Position numbers and translations under genes: made by a program. From Luteolibacter pohnpeiensis (GTDB lineage Bacteria > Verrucomicrobiota > Verrucomicrobiia > Verrucomicrobiales > Akkermansiaceae), in the NCBI RefSeq assembly GCF_016595435.1, contig NZ_JAENIJ010000011.1, forward strand, positions 1 to 64,000: DNA of 64,000 bases, read 5' to 3'. This document shows positions 1 through 7,225 of this stretch, in pieces (position 1 is the stretch's first letter; every line of letters starts with the position of its first letter). A model generated the notes under the pieces. That model saw only the letters and a list, made by a program, of their open reading frames with translations. It ran no database searches and was not told the DNA's origin.

Positions 1-273
1 CCAGCCACGATGCGCCGCGACTTGTTAGAAGTCGGCATCGACCCTGAGCTATTCGACAGCAACGTGATCATTGCCAAGACCCCTTACGAAGCTGCTGAGA
101 AAGCTCACGCGCTCGCGACCCTCACCGAGTGGGACGAATTCCGGACCCTGGATTTGCCAAAAATCTACGATCTGATGCTCAAGCCCGCCTTCGTCTTCGA
201 CGGCCGCGCGGTGCTCCCCGCCGCCGCCCTCAAAGCCCACGGCTTCGACGCATTCGTCATCGGCAAGGGCTGA
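1..273 (+). CDS. ugd: UDP-glucose 6-dehydrogenase, C-terminal end (partial)
   Basis: The reading frame is open from base 1, so the gene begins upstream of the window; only about 90 residues are visible. They match the C-terminal UDP-binding domain of UDP-glucose/GDP-mannose dehydrogenases: an aspartate-rich start, the motif TEWDEFR in the middle, and VFDGR near the end, which in this family belong to the UDP-sugar binding half. The enzyme oxidises UDP-glucose to UDP-glucuronate with NAD, a precursor for acidic polysaccharides. It lies directly upstream of the large glycan locus, which fits precursor supply. Family assignment is firm for the domain; the exact substrate (UDP-Glc versus another UDP-sugar) cannot be told from this fragment. 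Confidence 0.85.
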   Translation, partial: PATMRRDLLEVGIDPELFDSNVIIAKTPYEAAEKAHALATLTEWDEFRTLDLPKIYDLMLKPAFVFDGRAVLPAAALKAHGFDAFVIGKG

Positions 274-290
274 GCTGTTGATTTATGAGG

Positions 291-315
291 TGGAACAGGA
301 CCCGTTCTTGTTCCA
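291..315 (+). repeat. 10-bp hairpin between ugd and cysC
   Basis: TGGAACAGGA and TCTTGTTCCA pair (one G-U) around a 5-base loop, CCCGT. It starts 18 bases after the ugd stop and ends 27 bases before the cysC ATG. No run of T follows, so it is not a classic intrinsic terminator; it could be a weak terminator, an mRNA-processing element or an operator. Function is inferred only. Confidence 0.35.
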
Positions 316-342
316 TCTTAGCTCCTTGAGCGAAGGTTTGCC

Positions 343-939
343 ATGTCCAACATCCATCCAGAGTTTCATCGGTTTCTGAACCGACACGATAAGGAATCAC
401 TCCTCGGCCAACGTGGCATCGTGATCTGGATGTGTGGCCTGTCCGGCTCCGGCAAATCAACGATCGCCAACGCAGCAGAGCGAGTTCTCCATCAACAAGG
501 CCGCTTTACGGTCATTCTTGATGGAGACAATCTCCGCACCGGGTTGAATTCCGACCTGGGTTTCTCGGATTCGGATCGCCTAGAAAACATCCGGCGTTTC
601 GCAGAAACCGCGAAACTCTTCGTTTCGCAAGGTGCGATCGTCTTTGTTTCCGCAATCACCCCGAAAGGTGAGCTGCGCGATCTCGCTCGCGGCATTCTCG
701 GCAAGGACCTCTTCGAAGTTTACATCAAGGCTTCCTACGAAGCCTGCGAACAACGCGACGTCAAAGGGCTCTATGCGAAGGCTGCCAAAGGCGAAATTGC
801 CAATTTCACCGGAAAAGACAGCGGATTCGAAGCGCCACAAGACCCTGATTTAACGATCGATACTGAAAATTCCAGCATCGAGGATTCCGCCTTTGAGTTA
901 CTGGAGAAAATCCGTCATCGGATCACCCCACCGCAGTGA
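343..939 (+). CDS. cysC: Adenylylsulfate kinase (APS kinase)
   Basis: A 198-residue cytoplasmic enzyme that phosphorylates APS with ATP to make PAPS. The P-loop GLSGSGKST lies at residues 32-40, the LDGDNLR substrate segment near 58-64, and the KGLYAKA and TGKDSGFEAP segments typical of CysC follow in the second half. Length equals the usual 190-210 residues, so it is a stand-alone kinase rather than a CysNC fusion. It is followed by cysD and cysN in the same direction. PAPS feeds either sulfate reduction or sulfotransferases; no PAPS reductase or sulfotransferase is visible here, so the destination is open. Its place at the head of a polysaccharide locus hints at sulfated glycans. Confidence 0.95.
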   Translation: MSNIHPEFHRFLNRHDKESLLGQRGIVIWMCGLSGSGKSTIANAAERVLHQQGRFTVILDGDNLRTGLNSDLGFSDSDRLENIRRFAETAKLFVSQGAIVFVSAITPKGELRDLARGILGKDLFEVYIKASYEACEQRDVKGLYAKAAKGEIANFTGKDSGFEAPQDPDLTIDTENSSIEDSAFELLEKIRHRITPPQ

Positions 940-1005
940 TCGACGGAAAGATTCAATCCTTACCAAATTACCCATCTTACTAATAATTCCTTGACCGGGT
1001 GTCAT

Positions 1006-1038
1006 GGAGGCCTTACCTCCCGTAGCTCTCCCAGCTAC
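1006..1038 (+). promoter_or_regulatory. Tandem small hairpins in the cysD leader
   Basis: Two adjacent perfect hairpins sit just before cysD: GGAGG/CCTCC (1006-1010 and 1016-1020, loop CCTTA) and GTAGCT/AGCTAC (1022-1027 and 1033-1038, loop CTCCC). The ATG of cysD is only 14 bases further on. A TTGACC hexamer lies at 991-996. This may be a structured leader controlling cysDN, or a coincidence in a 113-base spacer; I recognise no known riboswitch family. Confidence 0.35.
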
Positions 1039-1052
1039 AGAACCATCCGCTC

Positions 1053-1958
1053 ATGCCGAATTATCAGCTTTCCCACCTCGACCAGCTCGAAGCAGAGGCC
1101 ATTTTCATCTTCCGCGAGACTGCTGCGCAGTTTCAAAACCCCGCATTACTTTTCTCCGGCGGTAAGGATTCGATCGTGATGGCTTGGATCGCCCGCAAGG
1201 CTTTCTGGCCTGCCCGCATGCCATTCCCGCTGGTCCATATAGATACCGGCCACAATTTCCCGGAGACCATGGTTTACCGGGACGAATTTGTGGAAATGAT
1301 CCGTGCCAATCTGGTCGTTGGCTCGGTTCAGGAATCGATCGATACCGGCCGGGTCGTTGAGGAAACCGGAATCAATGCTTCGCGCAACAAACTGCAGACG
1401 GTCACCCTGCTCGACACCATCGAGAAGCACCAATACGACGCCGCTCTCGGCGGTGGTCGGCGCGACGAGGAAAAAGCACGTGCCAAAGAGCGCTTCTTCT
1501 CCCACCGCGATGACTTCGGCCAGTGGGATCCAAAAAATCAACGGCCGGAACTCTGGAATCTCTTTAACGGCAGAAAAAATCCAGGTGAGCACTTCCGGGT
1601 CTTCCCCCTGTCCAACTTCACCGAAATGGACATCTGGATGTACATCCAACGGGAAAACATCCCTCTGCCATCGATCTACTTTTCGCACGAACGTGAAGTT
1701 TTCGAACGCAACGGCACTCTCCTCGCCGTCACCGAATTTCTAAAACCGCAGGATAGCGAACCTGTCAGCAAACGCACCGTCCGCTTCCGCACCATCGGGG
1801 ATGCCACCTGCACAGGCGCAGTCGAATCCCCCGCCTCCAATCTTGACGAAGTCATCGCCGAAGTCGCCGCCGCAAGGCAAACCGAGCGCGGCACCCGATC
1901 CGATGACAAACGTTCCGAAACCGCCATGGAAGACAGAAAAAAGGAAGGATACTTCTAA
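1053..1958 (+). CDS. cysD: Sulfate adenylyltransferase subunit 2
   Basis: The 301-residue catalytic subunit of heterodimeric ATP sulfurylase, which makes APS from sulfate and ATP together with CysN. The PP-loop signature SGGKDS is at residues 35-40, with the family segment GGGRRDEEKARAKERFFS near 133-150 and RFRTIGDATCTGAVES towards the C-terminus. Length is standard. The last 20 or so residues are charged and variable. It lies 113 bases after cysC and 56 before cysN. No Shine-Dalgarno sequence precedes the ATG; start choice rests on alignment with the family N-terminus. Confidence 0.95.
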   Translation: MPNYQLSHLDQLEAEAIFIFRETAAQFQNPALLFSGGKDSIVMAWIARKAFWPARMPFPLVHIDTGHNFPETMVYRDEFVEMIRANLVVGSVQESIDTGRVVEETGINASRNKLQTVTLLDTIEKHQYDAALGGGRRDEEKARAKERFFSHRDDFGQWDPKNQRPELWNLFNGRKNPGEHFRVFPLSNFTEMDIWMYIQRENIPLPSIYFSHEREVFERNGTLLAVTEFLKPQDSEPVSKRTVRFRTIGDATCTGAVESPASNLDEVIAEVAAARQTERGTRSDDKRSETAMEDRKKEGYF

Positions 1959-2014
1959 AACCTGAAGCCCTCTTTTCCCGAAACTGAATTCTGAAATACC
2001 ACCCACTTTCTTCC

Positions 2015-3259
2015 ATGGACCTTCTTCGCTTTACCACCGCCGGCTCTGTAGATGACGGCAAATCCACCCTGATCGGCCGCCTGCTTTATGATTCCAAATC
2101 CATCTTCGAAGACCAACTCGAAGCCATGGAGGAATCCTCCAAACGTCGCGGCGACGAGCACGTCAACCTCGCCCTTCTAACCGACGGCCTCAAAGCCGAA
2201 CGCGAGCAAGGCATCACCATCGACGTCGCCTACCGCTATTTCGCCACGCCGAAACGCAAATTCATCATCGCCGATACCCCGGGCCACATCCAATACACCC
2301 GGAACATGGTCACCGGCGCCTCCACCGCCAACCTGGCCATCATCCTGATCGACGCGCGCAAAGGCGTGATCGAGCAAACAAAACGGCATGCATTCATCGC
2401 CAATTTGTTGCGAATCCAGCATTTGGTCGTCGCGGTGAACAAGATGGACCTCGTCGATTACTCGGAAGAGGTCTACGAGAGCATCATCAAGGACTTCCGC
2501 AGCTTTGCCTCACGCCTCGACAACATCGTTGGCATCACCGCGATCCCAATTTCCGCACTGAATGGCGACAACGTCGTCGATAAATCAGAAAGCATGCCGT
2601 GGTACGAAGGGCCATCGCTCCTTTATCACCTCGAAAATGTGTATGTCGGCGGCGATGAAAACCATGTCGACGCTCGCTTCCCGGTTCAGTGGGTGATCCG
2701 TCCGATGTCCGATGAGTGGCACGATTTCCGTGGCTACGCAGGCCGGGTAGCAGGTGGAGTTTTCAAGCCAGGAGATGAAGTCACTGTTCTTCCATCTGGA
2801 TTTAACACCCGGGTCAAAGCAATCCACAGTCCGGAAGGCGAACGCAGCGAGGCATTCGCCCCACAATCCGTCTGCCTCACTCTCACCGACGAAATCGACC
2901 TTTCCCGCGGTGACATGCTGGTCAAAGCCAACAACCCGCCGAAAGTCAGTCAGGACATCGAAGCCATGGTCTGCTGGTTCTCGAATAAACCGATGGCCAA
3001 CCGGGCAAAACTGATTCTCCGCCATACCACCAAGGAAACCAAAGCCATCGTTCAAGAGGTCAAATACCACGTCGACATCAACACCCTCCACAAAATCGAG
3101 GGCGTCGACAGTTTCACCATGAACGATATCGGCCGCATTTCCCTGAGAACGGCTGAACCTTTGCTGCACGACTCCTACCGCCGCAATCGATCCACCGGAT
3201 CATTCATTCTCATCGATCCAGGCACGAATGAAACCGTGGCTGCGGGGATGATTGTTTGA
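2015..3259 (+). CDS. cysN: Sulfate adenylyltransferase subunit 1 (GTPase)
   Basis: A 414-residue EF-Tu-like GTPase that drives the CysD reaction by GTP hydrolysis. G1 is GSVDDGKST (residues 10-18), G3 DTPGH (87-91) and G4 NKMD (142-145); beta-barrel domains follow. It ends where stand-alone CysN proteins end, without a fused CysC kinase, in agreement with the separate cysC upstream. It is the last of the three sulfate-activation genes; the next gene, a nucleotide-sugar dehydratase, starts 46 bases later on the same strand, so sulfate activation and glycan synthesis may share transcripts. Confidence 0.95.
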   Translation: MDLLRFTTAGSVDDGKSTLIGRLLYDSKSIFEDQLEAMEESSKRRGDEHVNLALLTDGLKAEREQGITIDVAYRYFATPKRKFIIADTPGHIQYTRNMVTGASTANLAIILIDARKGVIEQTKRHAFIANLLRIQHLVVAVNKMDLVDYSEEVYESIIKDFRSFASRLDNIVGITAIPISALNGDNVVDKSESMPWYEGPSLLYHLENVYVGGDENHVDARFPVQWVIRPMSDEWHDFRGYAGRVAGGVFKPGDEVTVLPSGFNTRVKAIHSPEGERSEAFAPQSVCLTLTDEIDLSRGDMLVKANNPPKVSQDIEAMVCWFSNKPMANRAKLILRHTTKETKAIVQEVKYHVDINTLHKIEGVDSFTMNDIGRISLRTAEPLLHDSYRRNRSTGSFILIDPGTNETVAAGMIV

Positions 3260-3305
3260 CTTTCATCCTTGGAATAGGGGGCGGTTTCCCTGTTTGTTAT
3301 CATTC

Positions 3306-4313
3306 ATGTCGAAACGCGCCCTCATTTCAGGAATCACCGGCCAAGACGGCTCTTACTTGGCCGAGCTTTTACTTGAAAAAGGCTACGAAGTTCATGGCTT
3401 GGTCAGACGCTCCAGCCAGTTCAACCGGGCACGGATCGAGCACCTTCGAAGCGAGGGCAAAAAGCTGGAACTCCACTATGCTGACCTCGGTGACCAAACA
3501 ACGCTGAGGCGGATCTTTAACAAAATCGAGCCCGACGAATTTTACCACCTTGCGGGGCAATCCCACGTCGGGTTGAGTTTTGAAATCCCGGAATCGACCG
3601 TCGCGGAGACCGCCATTGCAACGTTGGGATTGTTGGAAATTTGCCGAGATTTAAAAAATCCACCGAGATTTTTTCACGCAGCATCGTCGGAGGTTTTCGG
3701 TGTGCCCGCCGACTCACCTCAAACAGAGGAAACTCCATTCAGACCAGTCAACCCATACGGCTGCGCCAAAGCCTTTGCTGCCAATCTTTGTAAAGTCTAT
3801 CGGCAAGCCCATGGCATGTTCATCGTCAATGGCATCTTGTATAACCACGAATCTCCACGCCGCGGCGAAAACTTCGTCACCAAAAAAATTGTTTCTACGG
3901 TAGCGAGAATTTCTAGAGGTTCTGATGAGATTCTTGAACTTGGAAATTTGGATTCTGAGCGGGACTGGGGCTATGCTCCAGAATTTGTGGATGCAATTTG
4001 GCGAACTCTCCAACACAATAAAGCCGACGATTACATCATCGCCACAGGAACATCTACAACCGTTCGAAATTTTGCCATTTCAGCCTTTAGCCGCGCTGGA
4101 ATAACACTTGAGTTCAGTGGTAGTGGTGAAAATGAAAAAGCTGTAGACTCGAAATCAAAGAGAGTGCTTTTACGGGTAAATCCCAAATTTTTTAGACCAG
4201 TCGACAGCCATTTATTGATGGGAGATGCAAGCCGTATAAGGCAAACCTTAGGGTGGAAGCCATCGGTCACGGGAATTCTGGTTGCTAAAGAAATGCTTAA
4301 CGAGCTGGAATAG
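3306..4313 (+). CDS. gmd: GDP-mannose 4,6-dehydratase
   Basis: A 335-residue extended short-chain dehydrogenase. It has TGQDGSYLAELLLEKGY at the NAD(P)-binding N-terminus, the catalytic YxxxK as YGCAK, the family motif SPRRGENFVTKKI, and RPVDSHLLMGD near the end, all typical of Gmd. It converts GDP-mannose to GDP-4-keto-6-deoxymannose, the precursor of GDP-fucose, GDP-rhamnose and related sugars. The frame extends upstream to 3252, but the ATG at 3306 gives the family N-terminus (MSKRALISG) and avoids overlap with cysN. No GDP-fucose synthase or Rmd reductase is recognisable next to it. The last third is more A+T-rich than the first. Confidence 0.88.
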   Translation: MSKRALISGITGQDGSYLAELLLEKGYEVHGLVRRSSQFNRARIEHLRSEGKKLELHYADLGDQTTLRRIFNKIEPDEFYHLAGQSHVGLSFEIPESTVAETAIATLGLLEICRDLKNPPRFFHAASSEVFGVPADSPQTEETPFRPVNPYGCAKAFAANLCKVYRQAHGMFIVNGILYNHESPRRGENFVTKKIVSTVARISRGSDEILELGNLDSERDWGYAPEFVDAIWRTLQHNKADDYIIATGTSTTVRNFAISAFSRAGITLEFSGSGENEKAVDSKSKRVLLRVNPKFFRPVDSHLLMGDASRIRQTLGWKPSVTGILVAKEMLNELE

Positions 4314-4393
4314 GCTCGACAATTTCACCCCTAATCGGAAAAAACTTCGCTTATTCGAAAACTTTTATACCGAATCAAATCAATTTGGAATAA

Positions 4394-4420
4394 ATAAGAG
4401 GTCATACCCACTCCTCTTAT
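4394..4420 (+). repeat. 8-bp hairpin upstream of the methyltransferase gene
   Basis: ATAAGAGG (4394-4401) pairs perfectly with CCTCTTAT (4413-4420) around an 11-base loop. It lies in the 127-base spacer between gmd and the FkbM-type gene, 20 bases before the latter's ATG. No T tract follows, so an attenuator or processing hairpin is as likely as a terminator. Confidence 0.35.
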
Positions 4421-4440
4421 AACTATTCAAACCCAGCCAA

Positions 4441-5250
4441 ATGAACTATTTTAGCAGAAAAGTCCACCTCCTAAAAAGAAGCATCCAGTTGGGAGCCGAT
4501 ACCCGAACAAAATTTCAATTGATAAAAGCTCAATTTAATTGGCTTCGGGCAGCTAACGAAAATTGTCAATCTGCTAGAATCCATTACAATTTGAAGGGCA
4601 AAGGAGGTAACTTTTCCGCAATCGTCCGAGATCTACCTACAGATTGGATTATATTTCGTGAAATTTTCTATTTCGACGACTATATCGACTTAACCCAGTT
4701 AGATTGGGAACCAAATACCATTTACGACATCGGTGCGAATGCCGGTTTAGCAGCTCTCTATATGCATTCCATTTTCCCAAAAGCTAAAATATATGGCTTT
4801 GAACCAGGGAAAGCAGAATTTGAGAACGCAAAATTAAATTACACACAGAATAATCTGGGTGTAATTTACCCTATCGGTGCAGGAGACGAAAATGGTTCAG
4901 CCGTGTTTTATGCTTCAGAAGCTCGTTCTGGCGGACAAGGCTTTGCGCCAAGCGAAGAGTTCAAAAAAGACGCCACAACATACACCGTGCAGCTTTGGAG
5001 GCTCGATGACTATATCGTTGATGGGAATTTACCACTTCCGGATCTCATCAAAATGGATATTGAGGGTTTCGAGGTAAAAGCCCTGACTGGTATGGATAAA
5101 GCACTTTCCCACGCGAAGGCAATTATCTTAGAAACCCATGGTGAGGAGCTCCATGCTGGTGTCATTAAAAAACTTTCCGAATTCGGCTATAAAACAATCA
5201 CTGACAGCCATCGCTTCTCAAAGTTCCGTATTTTATTTTCCGCGAAGTGA
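4441..5250 (+). CDS. FkbM-family SAM-dependent methyltransferase
   Basis: A 269-residue protein with a class I methyltransferase core of the FkbM type. The SAM-binding motif YDIGANAGLAALY is near residues 97-109, then an acidic end of strand 2 in YGFEPG, and the family hallmark KMDIEGFEV near 204-212. FkbM enzymes usually O-methylate sugars or natural products. Inside a glycan locus it probably methylates a hydroxyl of the repeat unit or of a nucleotide-linked sugar. The first 60 residues show no domain I recognise. The gene is A+T-rich and lies between gmd and rfbF; its substrate cannot be read from the sequence. Confidence 0.8.
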   Translation: MNYFSRKVHLLKRSIQLGADTRTKFQLIKAQFNWLRAANENCQSARIHYNLKGKGGNFSAIVRDLPTDWIIFREIFYFDDYIDLTQLDWEPNTIYDIGANAGLAALYMHSIFPKAKIYGFEPGKAEFENAKLNYTQNNLGVIYPIGAGDENGSAVFYASEARSGGQGFAPSEEFKKDATTYTVQLWRLDDYIVDGNLPLPDLIKMDIEGFEVKALTGMDKALSHAKAIILETHGEELHAGVIKKLSEFGYKTITDSHRFSKFRILFSAK

Positions 5251-5288
5251 TAACATCGCGGCTCTAGACTCTAATTTCCCCTCCAGTC

Positions 5289-6053
5289 ATGAAAGCAGTT
5301 ATTTTAGCCGGCGGACTTGGCACCCGATTGAGCGAAGAAACATCCGTAAAACCCAAGCCGATGGTTGAAATCGGCGGCCGCCCCATTCTTTGGCATATTC
5401 TGAAAATATATAGTTCCTGCGGCATCAATGATTTCATTATCTGCGCTGGCTATAAAGGATATATTATCAAGGAGTATTTTGCTAACTACTTCCTTCACAT
5501 GTCCGATGTTACCTTCGACATGGCGAATAACTCGATGGAAGTACACCAGAAGAACGCCGAACCATGGCGCGTCACTATCGTGGATACCGGCGATGAAACG
5601 ATGACCGGCGGGCGCATCAAACGAATCGCTCCCTATTTGGACGGCCCGTTTTGCTGCACATACGGCGATGGAGTGGGAAATATCGACATTCCCGCCTCAA
5701 TCGAGTTCCATCGAAAATCCGGGCTTCTCGCGACTTTGACCGGTGTGCAGCCGCCAGGTCGATTTGGTTCATTTCAATTGGAAGGAGATAAGATCAGTTC
5801 CTTCATTGAAAAGCCTAAGGGAGACGGCTCATGGATCAATGGTGGGTTCTTTGTATTGGATCCAAAGGTCATTGACTACATCGACGACGACAGCACGATT
5901 TGGGAACGCAAACCGCTCGAATCTTTAGCTGCAGAGGGTCAGCTCGGAATCTTCCGCCATCATGGATTCTGGCGCCCGATGGATACGCTGCGCGACAAGC
6001 ACGAACTTGAGGAGCTTTGGGAAAACCGCAAGGCTCCATGGAAAACGTGGTGA
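5289..6053 (+). CDS. rfbF: Glucose-1-phosphate cytidylyltransferase
   Basis: A 254-residue nucleotidyltransferase with the signature [17 protein letters not shown] at the N-terminus followed by [17 protein letters not shown], the pattern of RfbF/AscA rather than the TTP-using RmlA. It makes CDP-glucose from CTP and glucose-1-phosphate, the entry to CDP-linked 6-deoxy and 3,6-dideoxy sugars. The length matches the family (about 257). It is followed by rfbG with an overlapping or very close start, and by rfbH, so the three first steps are in pathway order. Confidence 0.95.
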   Translation: MKAVILAGGLGTRLSEETSVKPKPMVEIGGRPILWHILKIYSSCGINDFIICAGYKGYIIKEYFANYFLHMSDVTFDMANNSMEVHQKNAEPWRVTIVDTGDETMTGGRIKRIAPYLDGPFCCTYGDGVGNIDIPASIEFHRKSGLLATLTGVQPPGRFGSFQLEGDKISSFIEKPKGDGSWINGGFFVLDPKVIDYIDDDSTIWERKPLESLAAEGQLGIFRHHGFWRPMDTLRDKHELEELWENRKAPWKTW

Positions 6054-6079
6054 CCACGGACTCGCTGAATTCCACAATC

Positions 6080-7198
6080 ATGCTCAGCAATTTAACCAGC
6101 GCCTATCGAGGCAAGCGGGTTTTTGTGACCGGTCACACCGGTTTCAAGGGATCTTGGCTTTGCGAGTGGCTACTTTCACTCGGTGCGGAAGTTGTCGGCT
6201 ACGCGCTCGATCCGCAGCCCCATGAAATCCTTTTCGATCAACTCAAACTCTCCGAACGGCTTGTCGCTGATCACCGTGGGGATCTCTGCGATCGTGAACG
6301 GCTTGTAAAAATCATATCCGATTTCCAGCCAGAGATCGTGCTGCATTTGGCCGCACAACCCTTGGTCCGGCTGTCCTATGATATCCCAGTAGAAACATTT
6401 GCGACCAATGTCATGGGCACCGCTCATGTGCTCGATGCAGTGCGTTTAGCTGGTATTTCGTGTCGGATTGTCGCCGTCACTACCGACAAATGCTACGAAA
6501 ATCGTGAATGGTTGCATGCCTATCGCGAAGAAGACCCGATGGGAGGTCACGACCCCTACAGTGCAAGCAAAGGCGCCGCAGAGATTGTCATCGCATCCTA
6601 TCGGTCGTCGTTTTTCCCAGGAAATGGCGCGGTTAAGCTTGCGTCCGCACGCGCTGGAAATGTCATCGGCGGCGGTGATTGGGCCTTGGATCGCATCATT
6701 CCCGACTGCATCCGCGCGCTCAGAAAAAACGAGGCAATTCCTGTTCGTAATAAAATCGCAACCCGCCCTTGGCAACACGTCCTCGAGCCCCTTTCCGGAT
6801 ACCTTTGGCTTGCCGCTTCCCTCGCCACTCCTGCCGAACCAGGACGCGAACTAACCTCTGCCTTCAACTTCGGCCCGAACCTCACCAGCAACCGAACTGT
6901 CTCCGAATTGGTAGAAGAGTTGCTCCGCCACGTGGATGGTGGCTGGATTGACGCATCGGACCCGAATGCGCGACATGAAGCTTCAAAGCTGAACCTCGCA
7001 ACTGACAAGGCCTTTCACCTCCTTCAATGGCAACCAGTTTGGAATTTCGAACAAACCATCGCCCAAACGGCTGATTGGTACCAAGCTGAGGCAAATGGCG
7101 CAGATCCAGCCGAATTCACGCGAAAGCAAATTTCCGAATATCAATCTGCAGCAGCAAAAAAGGCCCTCGTTTGGGCACTACCAGCCAACAACCCCTAA
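6080..7198 (+). CDS. rfbG: CDP-glucose 4,6-dehydratase
   Basis: A 372-residue short-chain dehydrogenase that converts CDP-glucose to CDP-4-keto-6-deoxyglucose. The N-terminal motif GKRVFVTGHTGFKGSWL is diagnostic for RfbG; TTDKCYENREW and the catalytic tyrosine in DPYSASKGAAE follow, then SARAGNVIGGGDWA. Two starts are possible: 6038, overlapping rfbF by 16 bases, or 6080. The latter places the Rossmann motif about ten residues from the N-terminus, as in homologues, and was chosen. Product goes to RfbH next door. Confidence 0.93.
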   Translation: MLSNLTSAYRGKRVFVTGHTGFKGSWLCEWLLSLGAEVVGYALDPQPHEILFDQLKLSERLVADHRGDLCDRERLVKIISDFQPEIVLHLAAQPLVRLSYDIPVETFATNVMGTAHVLDAVRLAGISCRIVAVTTDKCYENREWLHAYREEDPMGGHDPYSASKGAAEIVIASYRSSFFPGNGAVKLASARAGNVIGGGDWALDRIIPDCIRALRKNEAIPVRNKIATRPWQHVLEPLSGYLWLAASLATPAEPGRELTSAFNFGPNLTSNRTVSELVEELLRHVDGGWIDASDPNARHEASKLNLATDKAFHLLQWQPVWNFEQTIAQTADWYQAEANGADPAEFTRKQISEYQSAAAKKALVWALPANNP

Positions 7199-7225
7199 TT
7201 TTCACCTTACTGTCTTTTCCCTCCC

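Noticed and set aside
1146-1688. 180-codon - strand frame in cysD
   Set aside because: Reverse shadow of a gene whose PP-loop and family motifs are intact.
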